NCBI GenBank assembly: GCA_947164605.1
Contig: CAMUXE010000002.1
Coordinates: forward strand, 62,001-126,000
Source: an uncultured Lachnospiraceae bacterium
GTDB taxonomy: Bacteria; Bacillota; Clostridia; Lachnospirales; Lachnospiraceae
DNA length: 64,000 bases
Direction of reading: 5' to 3'
Each line of letters begins with the position of its first letter. Positions within the stretch are counted from its first letter, which is position 1. Below are positions 35,967 through 43,971 of the stretch, in pieces. The notes beneath the pieces were generated by a model. That model was not told where the DNA came from. It searched no databases and was given only the letters and a program-made list of their open reading frames with translations. Both the position numbers and the translations under genes were made by a program.

Positions 35967-36859
35967 TGGCAAGAAAACAAGAGGAGGCAGCAGCTGGTTC
36001 ACCAGCGTGGATGGCAACATTCTCCGATTTGATGAATTTGCTCCTTTGTTTCTTCGTTCTTTTGTTCTCTATGTCAACTGTTGATACACAGAAGTTCCAA
36101 GAGTTAGCGGCTTCACTCGCTGCTTCATTCAGCGTACTTCCATCTGGCGGCTCAAGCCTGACTGATGATGGTATTCTGATTGGCAGTGGTGCCAGTCAGC
36201 TGACAGAGTTGAGTCAGTATTATAACAATATGGGACTTAACACTGACGGTGAAATTAATGAAGATAAGCAGAATGCTTCAGGTATAGATGTAAATAACCC
36301 TGATGGCAGTGGTGCTGGTGCTACAAGCGCCGCAACTACTAAGGCTCAAGAGAGTACAGTCTCAGCTATTGAACAGGTAAAACAAGAAGGTCTTGAAGAA
36401 TCTGAGAGAATGGCTGAAAATATTGAAAAAAAGCTTGCTCAGGCCAATGTGGCTGATCAGGTGGAGATAACAGCAACAAGTGATTATGTATTGTTAACAA
36501 TGAATGGTGCTATTCTTTTCGATTCTGGAAAGGCGGAACTCAAGGATGAGGCTGTCACGTTGATTGATAAAGTATCAGATGCTGTAAAGCAGTATGATGA
36601 CAATACCATCCTTATAGAGGGACACACGGACAATGTGCCTATCAATACGCCGTTATATCCAAACAATATGATGCTTTCACTTTACAGAGCATATTCTGTC
36701 TTTAATTACTTTGTGAGCAATAAAGGCTTTAACGAAAAGTCAATTTCATCCTCAGGACGTGGGGATGCTGTTCCAGTGGCTAGCAATGATACTGCAGATG
36801 GAAGAGCTTTGAACAGAAGAGTAGAAATTAAGATTTACAATTCTTTAAATAACCGATGA
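35966..36859 (+). CDS. motB: Flagellar motor stator protein MotB
   Basis: MotB anchors the stator to peptidoglycan. The 297 residues have one membrane helix at about 22-40 (FSDLMNLLLCFFVLLFSMS), which holds the ion-carrying aspartate motif (ATFSDLM). An Ala/Thr-rich linker precedes a C-terminal OmpA-like domain with LIEGHTDNVPI, LSLYRAYSVFNY and GRALNRRVEI. Translation is coupled to motA. Confidence 0.95.
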   Translation: MARKQEEAAAGSPAWMATFSDLMNLLLCFFVLLFSMSTVDTQKFQELAASLAASFSVLPSGGSSLTDDGILIGSGASQLTELSQYYNNMGLNTDGEINEDKQNASGIDVNNPDGSGAGATSAATTKAQESTVSAIEQVKQEGLEESERMAENIEKKLAQANVADQVEITATSDYVLLTMNGAILFDSGKAELKDEAVTLIDKVSDAVKQYDDNTILIEGHTDNVPINTPLYPNNMMLSLYRAYSVFNYFVSNKGFNEKSISSSGRGDAVPVASNDTADGRALNRRVEIKIYNSLNNR

Positions 36860-36872
36860 AAGGATACACACT

Positions 36873-37400
36873 ATGAAGAAGAGCATGCTTAGCGTGGTTA
36901 ATCTTGCAATCAGCATAATTAACCTTGCACTTACAGTTGTCCTGACATTTTCACTTGTCACAACAAACAATAAAACAAATAATCTTATATCAAAGGTTGC
37001 AGAGATAATTGATCTTGATGTTGCCGGAGATACATCATCTACAGCCTCAGGCAGCGGCGCTGTCTCAGTTGACGACCTTGAGTATGTCAGCGTAAAGAAC
37101 GGTGATGATGACAAGATTACAGTTTCATACACATCCGGCGGTAAGACTCACTATGTAGTACTTAAGGTGAATATTGGCCTTAACAAGAAGGCTAAGGATT
37201 ATGAAGCTAAGAGTGCTAGTATTAACAATGGTATGAGTAGTATTGTGAGCACAGTTACAACAGAGGCTTTAAAGTATTCTTACGATTCTGTTACAAGCAA
37301 TAAGACTAACATTGAGGCAAGCATTCTTAAGAGCCTTCAGGATCAGTTCCAGACACAGGCAATTTACACAGTTACCTTGTCTCAGATACTTGTTCAGTAG
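36873..37400 (+). CDS. fliL: FliL-like flagellar basal-body-associated protein
   Basis: A 175-residue membrane protein between motB and fliM, where FliL normally sits. One N-terminal membrane helix (about 8-30) is followed by a Ser/Gly-rich linker and an extracytoplasmic domain. That domain has KTHYVVLKVNIGLN and an ending SLQDQFQTQAIYTVTLSQILVQ, matching FliL in layout. FliL supports stator function. Sequence similarity to classical FliL is weak, so the symbol rests largely on position and layout. Confidence 0.7.
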   Translation: MKKSMLSVVNLAISIINLALTVVLTFSLVTTNNKTNNLISKVAEIIDLDVAGDTSSTASGSGAVSVDDLEYVSVKNGDDDKITVSYTSGGKTHYVVLKVNIGLNKKAKDYEAKSASINNGMSSIVSTVTTEALKYSYDSVTSNKTNIEASILKSLQDQFQTQAIYTVTLSQILVQ

Positions 37401-37447
37401 GAAATTACTTAGACTTGCATAGAGACTTTCAATAGGAGGTGAGATAG

Positions 37448-38431
37448 ATGGGCGAGGTTCTCTCGCAGAATGAGATTGATAATCTGCTTAAAGCGCTTAG
37501 CTCGGGCGAACTCGATATCGATGAAGCCAAGGGCTCTGATGAAAAACAGGTAAAGAATTATGACTTCGCACGTCCTTCTAAGTTCTCCAAAGAGCACTTG
37601 AGAACGCTAGAAATCATATTTGAGCACTTTGCCAGATTACTTGCGACCAATCTGCCAGCTTATCTAAGAAAGTCGGTCAATGTCGATGTTGTAAACTCAG
37701 AAGTAGTTATTTACTCAGAGTTCAGCAATGCTTTGAGTAATCCAGTTCTTTTGGGCGTAGTTAATATGAGCCCTCTGACAGGTAATGTGATTATGGAGAT
37801 GGCCTCAAACTTGGGCTTCACTATAGTTGACAGATTACTTGGAGGCGATGGCAAGCCACTTGAAAAAGAAAGAGAGTTCTCAGAGATAGAGCTCTCAATC
37901 ATAGAAAGAATATTTTCAATCTGTGTAGGCCTCCTCAGGGAGCCTTGGGAAAATGTTGTGAAAATCAGTTCAAGACTTGAAAGGATTGAGACAAATTCCC
38001 AATTTGCCCAGATTATTTCGCCATCAGACACAGTTGCCATCATAACACTAAACATAAAGATTGGTGATGTTGAAGGTCTGATGAATATATGTCTTCCATT
38101 TGACACACTCGAGCCTGTTATAGACAAGCTCAATACAAAGTACTGGTTCTCGACTATGAAAGAGAAAGATACTAAGTCTTATGAGGAGACAATTGGTAAT
38201 TCAATCAGCTCAGCTAGAATTCCTGTTAAAGCAGTTCTCGGAAATAGCTTGATAAATGTCGCAGATTTTGCTAATCTACAAGTTGGTGACATAATAAGAT
38301 TGAATAAAAATGTCGATGAAGAATTAGAGGTATTTGTTGGTAACATTAAAAAGTTTTATGCATTGCCAGGATATTCTAATGATAAATACTCGGTTAGAGT
38401 TACAGATATTATAAGAGAGGAGAGTGAGTAG
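37448..38431 (+). CDS. fliM: Flagellar motor switch protein FliM
   Basis: FliM binds phosphorylated CheY and FliG in the C ring. The 327 residues start with LSQNEIDNLLKAL, the CheY-binding segment. The YDFARPSKFSKEHLRTLEIIFEHFARLLAT domain follows, with MNICLPFDTLEPV and a SpoA-like C-terminus. AGGAGG precedes the ATG. The next gene, fliY, starts 2 bases later. Confidence 0.96.
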   Translation: MGEVLSQNEIDNLLKALSSGELDIDEAKGSDEKQVKNYDFARPSKFSKEHLRTLEIIFEHFARLLATNLPAYLRKSVNVDVVNSEVVIYSEFSNALSNPVLLGVVNMSPLTGNVIMEMASNLGFTIVDRLLGGDGKPLEKEREFSEIELSIIERIFSICVGLLREPWENVVKISSRLERIETNSQFAQIISPSDTVAIITLNIKIGDVEGLMNICLPFDTLEPVIDKLNTKYWFSTMKEKDTKSYEETIGNSISSARIPVKAVLGNSLINVADFANLQVGDIIRLNKNVDEELEVFVGNIKKFYALPGYSNDKYSVRVTDIIREESE

Positions 38432-38433
38432 AA

Positions 38434-39864
38434 ATGGATGGAATGTTATCGCAGGACGAAATTAACGCCTTACTTGCGGGCATGGGATCTGATTCAGGCC
38501 AGGCTGCAGAAGCCGATACAGCAGAAACTGCTACAGCAACACTTGAAGGCGAAAGTCCAAATCCTTCAGTAAGCGATGCTTCCACGGACGGAACTAGCAC
38601 AGATATGACAGCAACAGAAAATTTCGAGCTCTCAGATTACGAAAAGGATGCCGTTGGTGAGATTTCCAATATCAGCATGGGTACTGCAGCAACAACACTC
38701 AGCTCATTGCTCAACCAAAAGGTAAATATCACAACACCTTCGGTTTCAATTACAACTTGGGATGTACTCTCAGTAAAGTATGACAGACCATGTGTAATGT
38801 TGCAGATTTCCTACAAAGAAGGAATTGATGGCAACAATGTGCTTATTCTTAGGGAAAAGGATGTAAAGATCATTACTGACCTCATGATGGGTGGCAGTGG
38901 TAATGTCGATGACAATGATGAACTCACAGAGCTTCATTTGAGTGCTATTGGAGAGGCTATGAACCAGATGATGGGTTCTGCAGCTACTTCCATGTCATCT
39001 ATGTTTAACAGAAAGATTGATATAAGCCCACCAGTGGCCAATGTTATCGAGACCTACTCTACTTTGGAGGAAAACTTACCTAAGTTCCTCCATGGACAGT
39101 TTGTTGTGGTTAGCTTTAAGATGCAGATTGGTGATCTTATTGATTCAGAGATTATGCAGCTCTATCCAATAGAATTTGCCAAGGAACTGCTCAACCTCTT
39201 CGCACCTTCACTTGGCGGTGAGGATGCAATTAAGGAAGAGGAAGCTGCACCAGCACCAGCACCTGCACCAGCGCCTGCTACACAGCCAGCAATGGATGCT
39301 TACAATCAGCAGATGGGACAGATGCCACAGCAGCCTCAGGCTTATAATGGAATGCCACAGGGCTATCCTATGCCACAGATGGATCCTATGCAGGGCCAGA
39401 ATATGGGCATGTATGGAATGCCTCAGCAGCCACAGGGTATGTATGGAATGCCTCAGCAGCCACAGGGTATGTATGGAATGCCACAGGGTTATGCTATGCC
39501 ACCACAGGGCTATGGACAGGCACCTATGCAGAATTTTGCTCAAGCACAGAACGTAAATGTAGCACCAGCTGCATTTCAGCCTTTTGCTGGAGATTTAACA
39601 GCTCTTTCACAGCAGGAGAATATTGATCTTATCAAGGATGTACCTCTTGAGGTTACAGTTGAACTTGGTAGAACAAAGAAGACAATCAAGGAAATTCTTG
39701 ATTTTGCACCAGGTACTATCATTGAGCTTAACAAGATTGCCGGTGAGGCTATCGATGTCTTAGTCAATGGCAAGTATGTTGCCAAGGGCGAAGTTGTAGT
39801 AATTGAAGAGAGTTTCGGTGTAAGAATTACTGAAATTTTCAAAGAAAATGAGAAAAATAAGTAG
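38434..39864 (+). CDS. fliY: Flagellar motor switch phosphatase FliY (FliN family)
   Basis: FliY is the Gram-positive C-ring protein that combines CheY-P phosphatase and FliN functions. The 476 residues begin with the LSQDEINALLAGM segment shared with FliM. A CheC-like phosphatase region (about 75-260) holds two helices with EISNISMGTAATTLSSLL and SAIGEAMNQMMGSAATSMSS. A Pro/Gln/Met/Tyr-rich linker of about 95 residues follows, with two full copies of MYGMPQQPQG, and then the C-terminal SpoA domain (about 395-470, VTVELGRTKKTIKEILDF). Length is larger than in Bacillus because of the linker. Confidence 0.93.
   Translation: MDGMLSQDEINALLAGMGSDSGQAAEADTAETATATLEGESPNPSVSDASTDGTSTDMTATENFELSDYEKDAVGEISNISMGTAATTLSSLLNQKVNITTPSVSITTWDVLSVKYDRPCVMLQISYKEGIDGNNVLILREKDVKIITDLMMGGSGNVDDNDELTELHLSAIGEAMNQMMGSAATSMSSMFNRKIDISPPVANVIETYSTLEENLPKFLHGQFVVVSFKMQIGDLIDSEIMQLYPIEFAKELLNLFAPSLGGEDAIKEEEAAPAPAPAPAPATQPAMDAYNQQMGQMPQQPQAYNGMPQGYPMPQMDPMQGQNMGMYGMPQQPQGMYGMPQQPQGMYGMPQGYAMPPQGYGQAPMQNFAQAQNVNVAPAAFQPFAGDLTALSQQENIDLIKDVPLEVTVELGRTKKTIKEILDFAPGTIIELNKIAGEAIDVLVNGKYVAKGEVVVIEESFGVRITEIFKENEKNK
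39409..39489 (+). repeat. Tandem 30-base repeats in fliY linker
   Basis: Two exact copies and one partial copy of a 30-base unit encode the MYGMPQQPQG decapeptide. It extends the flexible linker between the phosphatase and FliN-like domains. The exact identity suggests recent expansion. Confidence 0.92.
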
Positions 39865-39959
39865 TCTAATTCACAGAATTGATGTATAATACAACTAGGT
39901 TTAGTAGCTGGTGTCGACCAGAAAAGAATGTGAGTGACAATTAAGATTGGAGTTGGAGT

Positions 39960-40322
39960 ATGGCAAAGAATATTTTGATTTGCGATGACGCTGCTTTTAT
40001 GAGAATGATGATTAAGGACATTCTCACAAAGAATGGATATAATATTGCAGGAGAGGCCGAGAATGGCGCCAAGGCTGTTGAAAAGTATGCTGAACTCAAG
40101 CCGGATCTAGTCCTTATGGATATTACCATGCCAGAGATGGATGGTATTGAGGCATTGAAGAAGATTAAGAATTCTGACCCTAATGCATCAGTAATTATGT
40201 GTTCTGCTATGGGTCAGCAGGCTATGGTTATTGAGTCTATTCAGTCAGGAGCTAAAGACTTTATTGTTAAACCTTTCCAAGCTGATCGTGTTATCGAGGC
40301 AGTTCAGAAGGTAGTTGGATAA
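39960..40322 (+). CDS. cheY: Chemotaxis response regulator CheY
   Basis: A single receiver domain of 120 residues. The acidic pair D9/D10, phosphoacceptor D54 in LMDITMP, S82 and K104 in IVKPF are all present. Phosphorylated by CheA, it binds FliM and FliY to change rotation. The placement between fliY and fliO matches firmicute fla/che operons. The start has a GGAG-type site and the stop overlaps the fliO start by one base. Confidence 0.96.
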   Translation: MAKNILICDDAAFMRMMIKDILTKNGYNIAGEAENGAKAVEKYAELKPDLVLMDITMPEMDGIEALKKIKNSDPNASVIMCSAMGQQAMVIESIQSGAKDFIVKPFQADRVIEAVQKVVG

Positions 40323-40762
40323 TGTATATTTTATCAAGTATGAATTTAAGCAGCCGTGTAGAAGCTTTTGCACAGCTGCTTACTTTAATTTTTATATTTA
40401 TTATAGTTTTGGCAGCTGCATATTTTGCAACTAAGTTTATGGCTGGTTATCAGAAGAGCAAGGAAGCTTATTCTAATATCAAGGTTCTTGATAGCTTGAA
40501 GATATCTCAGACTAAGTATATTCAGATTGTAAGAGTTGCAGACAAGTGCTTTGCCATAGCTGTAGCAAAGGATTCCATCACATATTTAGGGGAGATTGAT
40601 GAGGATAGTCTTATGGTTTTTGATAAAACTAAGACCAATCTGCCATTTACTAAGAGTGATGAGAGCTTTAATAATATCTTAGATAGGTTTAAGGCATCCG
40701 CACAGCCTGTCGATGAGAAGAAAACTAGAGATGAAGGTAAAAATGGAAGCAGTCAAGAATAA
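40322..40762 (+). CDS. fliO: Flagellar biosynthetic protein FliO (FliZ-like)
   Basis: FliO assists assembly of the FliP-FliQ-FliR export gate. The 146 residues have one membrane helix (about 16-39) and then YQKSKEAYSNIKVLDSLKISQTKYIQIVRVADKCFAIAVAKD-type sequence, the FliO layout. It overlaps fliP by 20 bases if fliP starts at 40743. Confidence 0.82.
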   Translation: MYILSSMNLSSRVEAFAQLLTLIFIFIIVLAAAYFATKFMAGYQKSKEAYSNIKVLDSLKISQTKYIQIVRVADKCFAIAVAKDSITYLGEIDEDSLMVFDKTKTNLPFTKSDESFNNILDRFKASAQPVDEKKTRDEGKNGSSQE

Positions 40763-41543
40763 GAAAAATAAGAAGCACAAAAAGATCATTTATATGATTT
40801 CACTGACTTTATCAGTGGCTTTTTTGTGCTCTTTTTTTTATGTAAAAAAAGCTTATGGTGCCTCTGACAGTGGACTTATAAGCATTGGAATTTCAGCAGG
40901 TAATGGAAGTGACATGGCTAGTGTTTTGCAGATGCTTTTGGTGCTTACAGTCATTGCTATTGCTCCATCATTACTTATGATGCTGACATCTTTTACCCGT
41001 ATAGTAATAGTCTTACACTTTGTTAGAAATGCCATAGGTACGCAGACTGCGCCACCTAATCAGGTTATTATAGGCTTGGCTGTATTTTTGACTTTCTTTG
41101 TCATGGCACCAACCTTTAATGAGGTTTATAGCAGTGCTATTCAGCCTCTTTCTAGGAATGAGATTTCAGCCCAGGAGGCTTATGACATAGGTGTCAAGCC
41201 AGTGAGAAAGTTTATGCTCAAGCAGACATCTACTAAAGACCTTGATACATTCTTGAGAATAGCGGACTATCAGGAGAATTCAATCTCGAGTGAGGATGAT
41301 ATCCCACTTCAGGTCCTCATCCCAAGTTTTATGATAAGTGAGCTTAGAATTGCCTTTATTATAGGTTTTTTGATATATTTGCCATTCATAGTTATAGACA
41401 TGGTTGTTTCTTCAACTCTCATGTCCATGGGTATGATGATGTTGCCTCCGACAACTATATCTACGCCTTTTAAGATTCTTCTTTTTGTAATGGCTGATGG
41501 TTGGAACTTGATAATAGGAAACTTGGTAATGACTTTTAAGTAG
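40743..41543 (+). CDS. fliP: Flagellar export gate protein FliP
   Basis: FliP is the main gate subunit of the flagellar type III export apparatus. The 266 residues begin with a Lys-rich stretch and a cleavable-type signal segment (about 13-35), then the signature LTSFTRIVIVLHFVRNAIGTQTAPPNQV. The region SELRIAFIIGFLIYLPF and the MMMLPPTTISTPFKILLFVMADGW ending also match. The ATG at 40743 has a GAAGG site; an upstream in-frame ATG at 40713 would add 10 residues inside fliO. Confidence 0.95.
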   Translation: MEAVKNKKNKKHKKIIYMISLTLSVAFLCSFFYVKKAYGASDSGLISIGISAGNGSDMASVLQMLLVLTVIAIAPSLLMMLTSFTRIVIVLHFVRNAIGTQTAPPNQVIIGLAVFLTFFVMAPTFNEVYSSAIQPLSRNEISAQEAYDIGVKPVRKFMLKQTSTKDLDTFLRIADYQENSISSEDDIPLQVLIPSFMISELRIAFIIGFLIYLPFIVIDMVVSSTLMSMGMMMLPPTTISTPFKILLFVMADGWNLIIGNLVMTFK

Positions 41544-41575
41544 CCTTTAAGGTATTTTTAAATTAGGAGGACACC

Positions 41576-41845
41576 ATGACATCTGGTGATATTATCGATA
41601 TAGCAAGACAGACTGTTTGGACTATAGCAAAGACTTCCCTGCCTGTTTTGTTGGTCTCTATGATTGTAGGCTTAGTAATCAGCCTTTTTCAGACCCTTAC
41701 ATCAATTCAGGAGCAGACCTTAACCTTTGTTCCTAAATTATTGGCTATTCTTATAGCTTTGTTGATTCTTGGGGCTTGGATGCTCAATGAACAAGTTAGC
41801 TTTATGCAGACACTTTGGGGTGATTTTAATAAATATATAGGATAG
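41576..41845 (+). CDS. fliQ: Flagellar export gate protein FliQ
   Basis: FliQ is a small two-helix protein of the export gate. The 89 residues hold the two helices (about 17-40 and 53-73) with LISLFQTLTSIQEQTLTFVPK between them, the family signature. TTAGGAGGACACC lies upstream. Neighbours fliP and fliR are as expected. Confidence 0.95.
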   Translation: MTSGDIIDIARQTVWTIAKTSLPVLLVSMIVGLVISLFQTLTSIQEQTLTFVPKLLAILIALLILGAWMLNEQVSFMQTLWGDFNKYIG

Positions 41846-41849
41846 TTTT

Positions 41850-42629
41850 ATGATAGAGTATTCTTATGCACTGGATAAGTTTGAAATATTTATCCTGATA
41901 CTTATGCGTATCGCGACATTCATATATGTGGCCCCTATTTTTAACACGAGCGGTGTTCCGAGGCGTGTTAAGATAGGTGTCTCTTTTTTTATATCTGTCC
42001 TTGTCTTTTCCATAAATCCAAACTTGACAGCTTCTTATGACGGTGTGCTTGAGTATGCCTTTATAGTCCTCAAAGAGTTTGGAGTGGGAATATTGACTGG
42101 CTTGATTTGTGCTTTTTGCGTTCAGATCATCCTCTTTGCAGGTAAGGTCATAGATATGGAGACTGGACTCTCTATGGCTCAGATTTTTGACCCTACAACA
42201 AGGATTCAGGTAGGTATCTTTGGCAATTTATATCACTATATGCTGATTCTTTTGCTCTTGACATCTGGACTTCACAGATACTTGATAGAGGCTATAGTGG
42301 AGACTTACAAGGTTATACCAATCGGTAAGGCGGTTATCAATGCCAGCCTCTACCCGGATATAATTGGCTTTATGTCTGATTATTTTGTAATCGGCTTTAG
42401 AATAGCTCTTCCTGTCTTTGCATGTACAATTCTCTTGAATGTGGTACTGGCTATACTGGCAAGAGTTTCACCTCAGATGAATATGTTTGTTGTCGGTATG
42501 CAACTCAAAATATTTGTGGGAATTATAGCAATATTTTTTACTATAAGCATGTTGCCATCAGTCTCTATCTATATCGAGACTGAGACCAAGACTATGCTCA
42601 ATGAGATTGTAAAAGGCTTAACGCCTTAG
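41850..42629 (+). CDS. fliR: Flagellar export gate protein FliR
   Basis: FliR completes the FliP-FliQ-FliR gate. The 259 residues are strongly hydrophobic with about six helices. Family features include VPRRVKIGVSFFISV, KEFGVGILTGLICAF and AQIFDPTTRIQVGIFGNL. It begins 4 bases after fliQ. Confidence 0.94.
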   Translation: MIEYSYALDKFEIFILILMRIATFIYVAPIFNTSGVPRRVKIGVSFFISVLVFSINPNLTASYDGVLEYAFIVLKEFGVGILTGLICAFCVQIILFAGKVIDMETGLSMAQIFDPTTRIQVGIFGNLYHYMLILLLLTSGLHRYLIEAIVETYKVIPIGKAVINASLYPDIIGFMSDYFVIGFRIALPVFACTILLNVVLAILARVSPQMNMFVVGMQLKIFVGIIAIFFTISMLPSVSIYIETETKTMLNEIVKGLTP

Positions 42630-42740
42630 ATAAAGTCGAAAAAGGCCATATTTAGACAGAATAAGGCTAAAAGAAACTTGTCTTAAGCCAAGCTGGGACA
42701 AAAGATATAAGAGATTGGATTATGCGGAAGGAGGAGCGAG

Positions 42741-43898
42741 ATGCAGAGATCAAACTATATAAAATATAGTCAATTGCAGGAGATTAGCCAGGCAAAACAG
42801 CCTCTTGCCCTTAATCTGCAGTTCTTTGCCAAGGATGGTCCTGGAGGAGAGAAGACTGAGCCTGCGACTGGTAAGAAACTTGATGATATGAGAAAAGAGG
42901 GACAGGTGGCAAAGAGCCGTGATTTAATCATGGCTATAAGCTTGCTGGCTCTTTTTATTATGCTTAAAATCTATGTCGCCAGGATGGGGACATCCTTTAT
43001 AGCAGCTTTTAAGGACCTCTATGGGGTTATGGGAAAGGTGGTTGACACATCATCAGAAGGCCTGCCAATCAGGATAGGCTTGGGTCTTTTGAGAGAGGCT
43101 GGCCTCAAGGGATTGATCATAGTATTTCCAATCTTTATCATTGCTGTGCTTATTGCTGTCTTGGGCAATATGCTGCAACAAAAGTGGATGGTTACCACAA
43201 AGCCTCTTGCACCTAAATTTTCTAAGTTAAGTCCCTTAAATGGCTTTAAGAGAATCTTCTCAGTGCGTCAGCTCTTTGAGCTTTTGAAGTCTATTGCCAT
43301 GCTTATAATCATTGGACTTGTAGTCTATAACTCAATTAAGGACAAGTATACCTTGCTCTACACATTTTACAATGTGACCTTATATGACGCTTTGGGAATT
43401 ATAGGTGATATTGTACTTAGTGTGGGAATTAAGACAGCGGCAGTATACCTCCTTGTTGGCTTTGTTGATCTTATATATCAGAAATTTAAGTTTAGAAATG
43501 ATTCCATGATGACCAAGCAGGAAGTTAAGGATGAATATAAAAATACCGAGGGAGATCCTCAGGTAAAGGGTAAGATTAAACAGAGAATGGCTGAAGTTTC
43601 CAGAAGACGTATGATGGAGAAACTTCCTGAAGCTGATGTTGTAATCACAAACCCTACTCACTTTGCGGTTGCTTTAAGCTATAAGCCGGATCAGGGAACT
43701 GCTCCTCTTGTAATAGCAAAGGGAGCTGATTATCTTTGTTATGCGATCAAGGAAAAAGCTCGCGAGCTTGATATAGCAATCGTAGAAGATAAGCCACTTG
43801 CGCGTATTCTCTATCACAATGTCGATATAGGTACAGAAATTCCTCAGGAACTCTACCAGGCAGTGGCCGAAATCCTTGCAAGAGTGCTAGCTGCATGA
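42741..43898 (+). CDS. flhB: Flagellar export specificity switch protein FlhB
   Basis: FlhB controls the change from hook to filament export. The 385 residues include four membrane helices and the cytoplasmic autocleavage site NPTH (VITNPTHFAVAL at about 304-315). The typical GGEKTEPAT segment begins at about residue 34. It is preceded by a 33-residue extension that contains LNLQFFA. The ATG at 42741 has GGAAGGAGGAGCG upstream, so the extension looks real. The gene follows fliR after 111 bases. Confidence 0.95.
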   Translation: MQRSNYIKYSQLQEISQAKQPLALNLQFFAKDGPGGEKTEPATGKKLDDMRKEGQVAKSRDLIMAISLLALFIMLKIYVARMGTSFIAAFKDLYGVMGKVVDTSSEGLPIRIGLGLLREAGLKGLIIVFPIFIIAVLIAVLGNMLQQKWMVTTKPLAPKFSKLSPLNGFKRIFSVRQLFELLKSIAMLIIIGLVVYNSIKDKYTLLYTFYNVTLYDALGIIGDIVLSVGIKTAAVYLLVGFVDLIYQKFKFRNDSMMTKQEVKDEYKNTEGDPQVKGKIKQRMAEVSRRRMMEKLPEADVVITNPTHFAVALSYKPDQGTAPLVIAKGADYLCYAIKEKARELDIAIVEDKPLARILYHNVDIGTEIPQELYQAVAEILARVLAA

Positions 43899-43899
43899 C

Positions 43900-43928
43900 T
43901 TTACTATTCTTTCCTTTAATGGTATGAT
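43900..43928 (+). promoter_or_regulatory. Possible sigma-A promoter before flhA
   Basis: TTTACT and TATGAT are separated by 17 bases in the 73-base flhB-flhA gap. They match the sigma-A boxes at 4 of 6 and 5 of 6 positions. It may boost flhA-flhG expression. Confidence 0.35.
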
Positions 43929-43971
43929 ATATCAGTAAAAAAGTGTTTAAAAGAGGAAGGTTGACAAGGTC

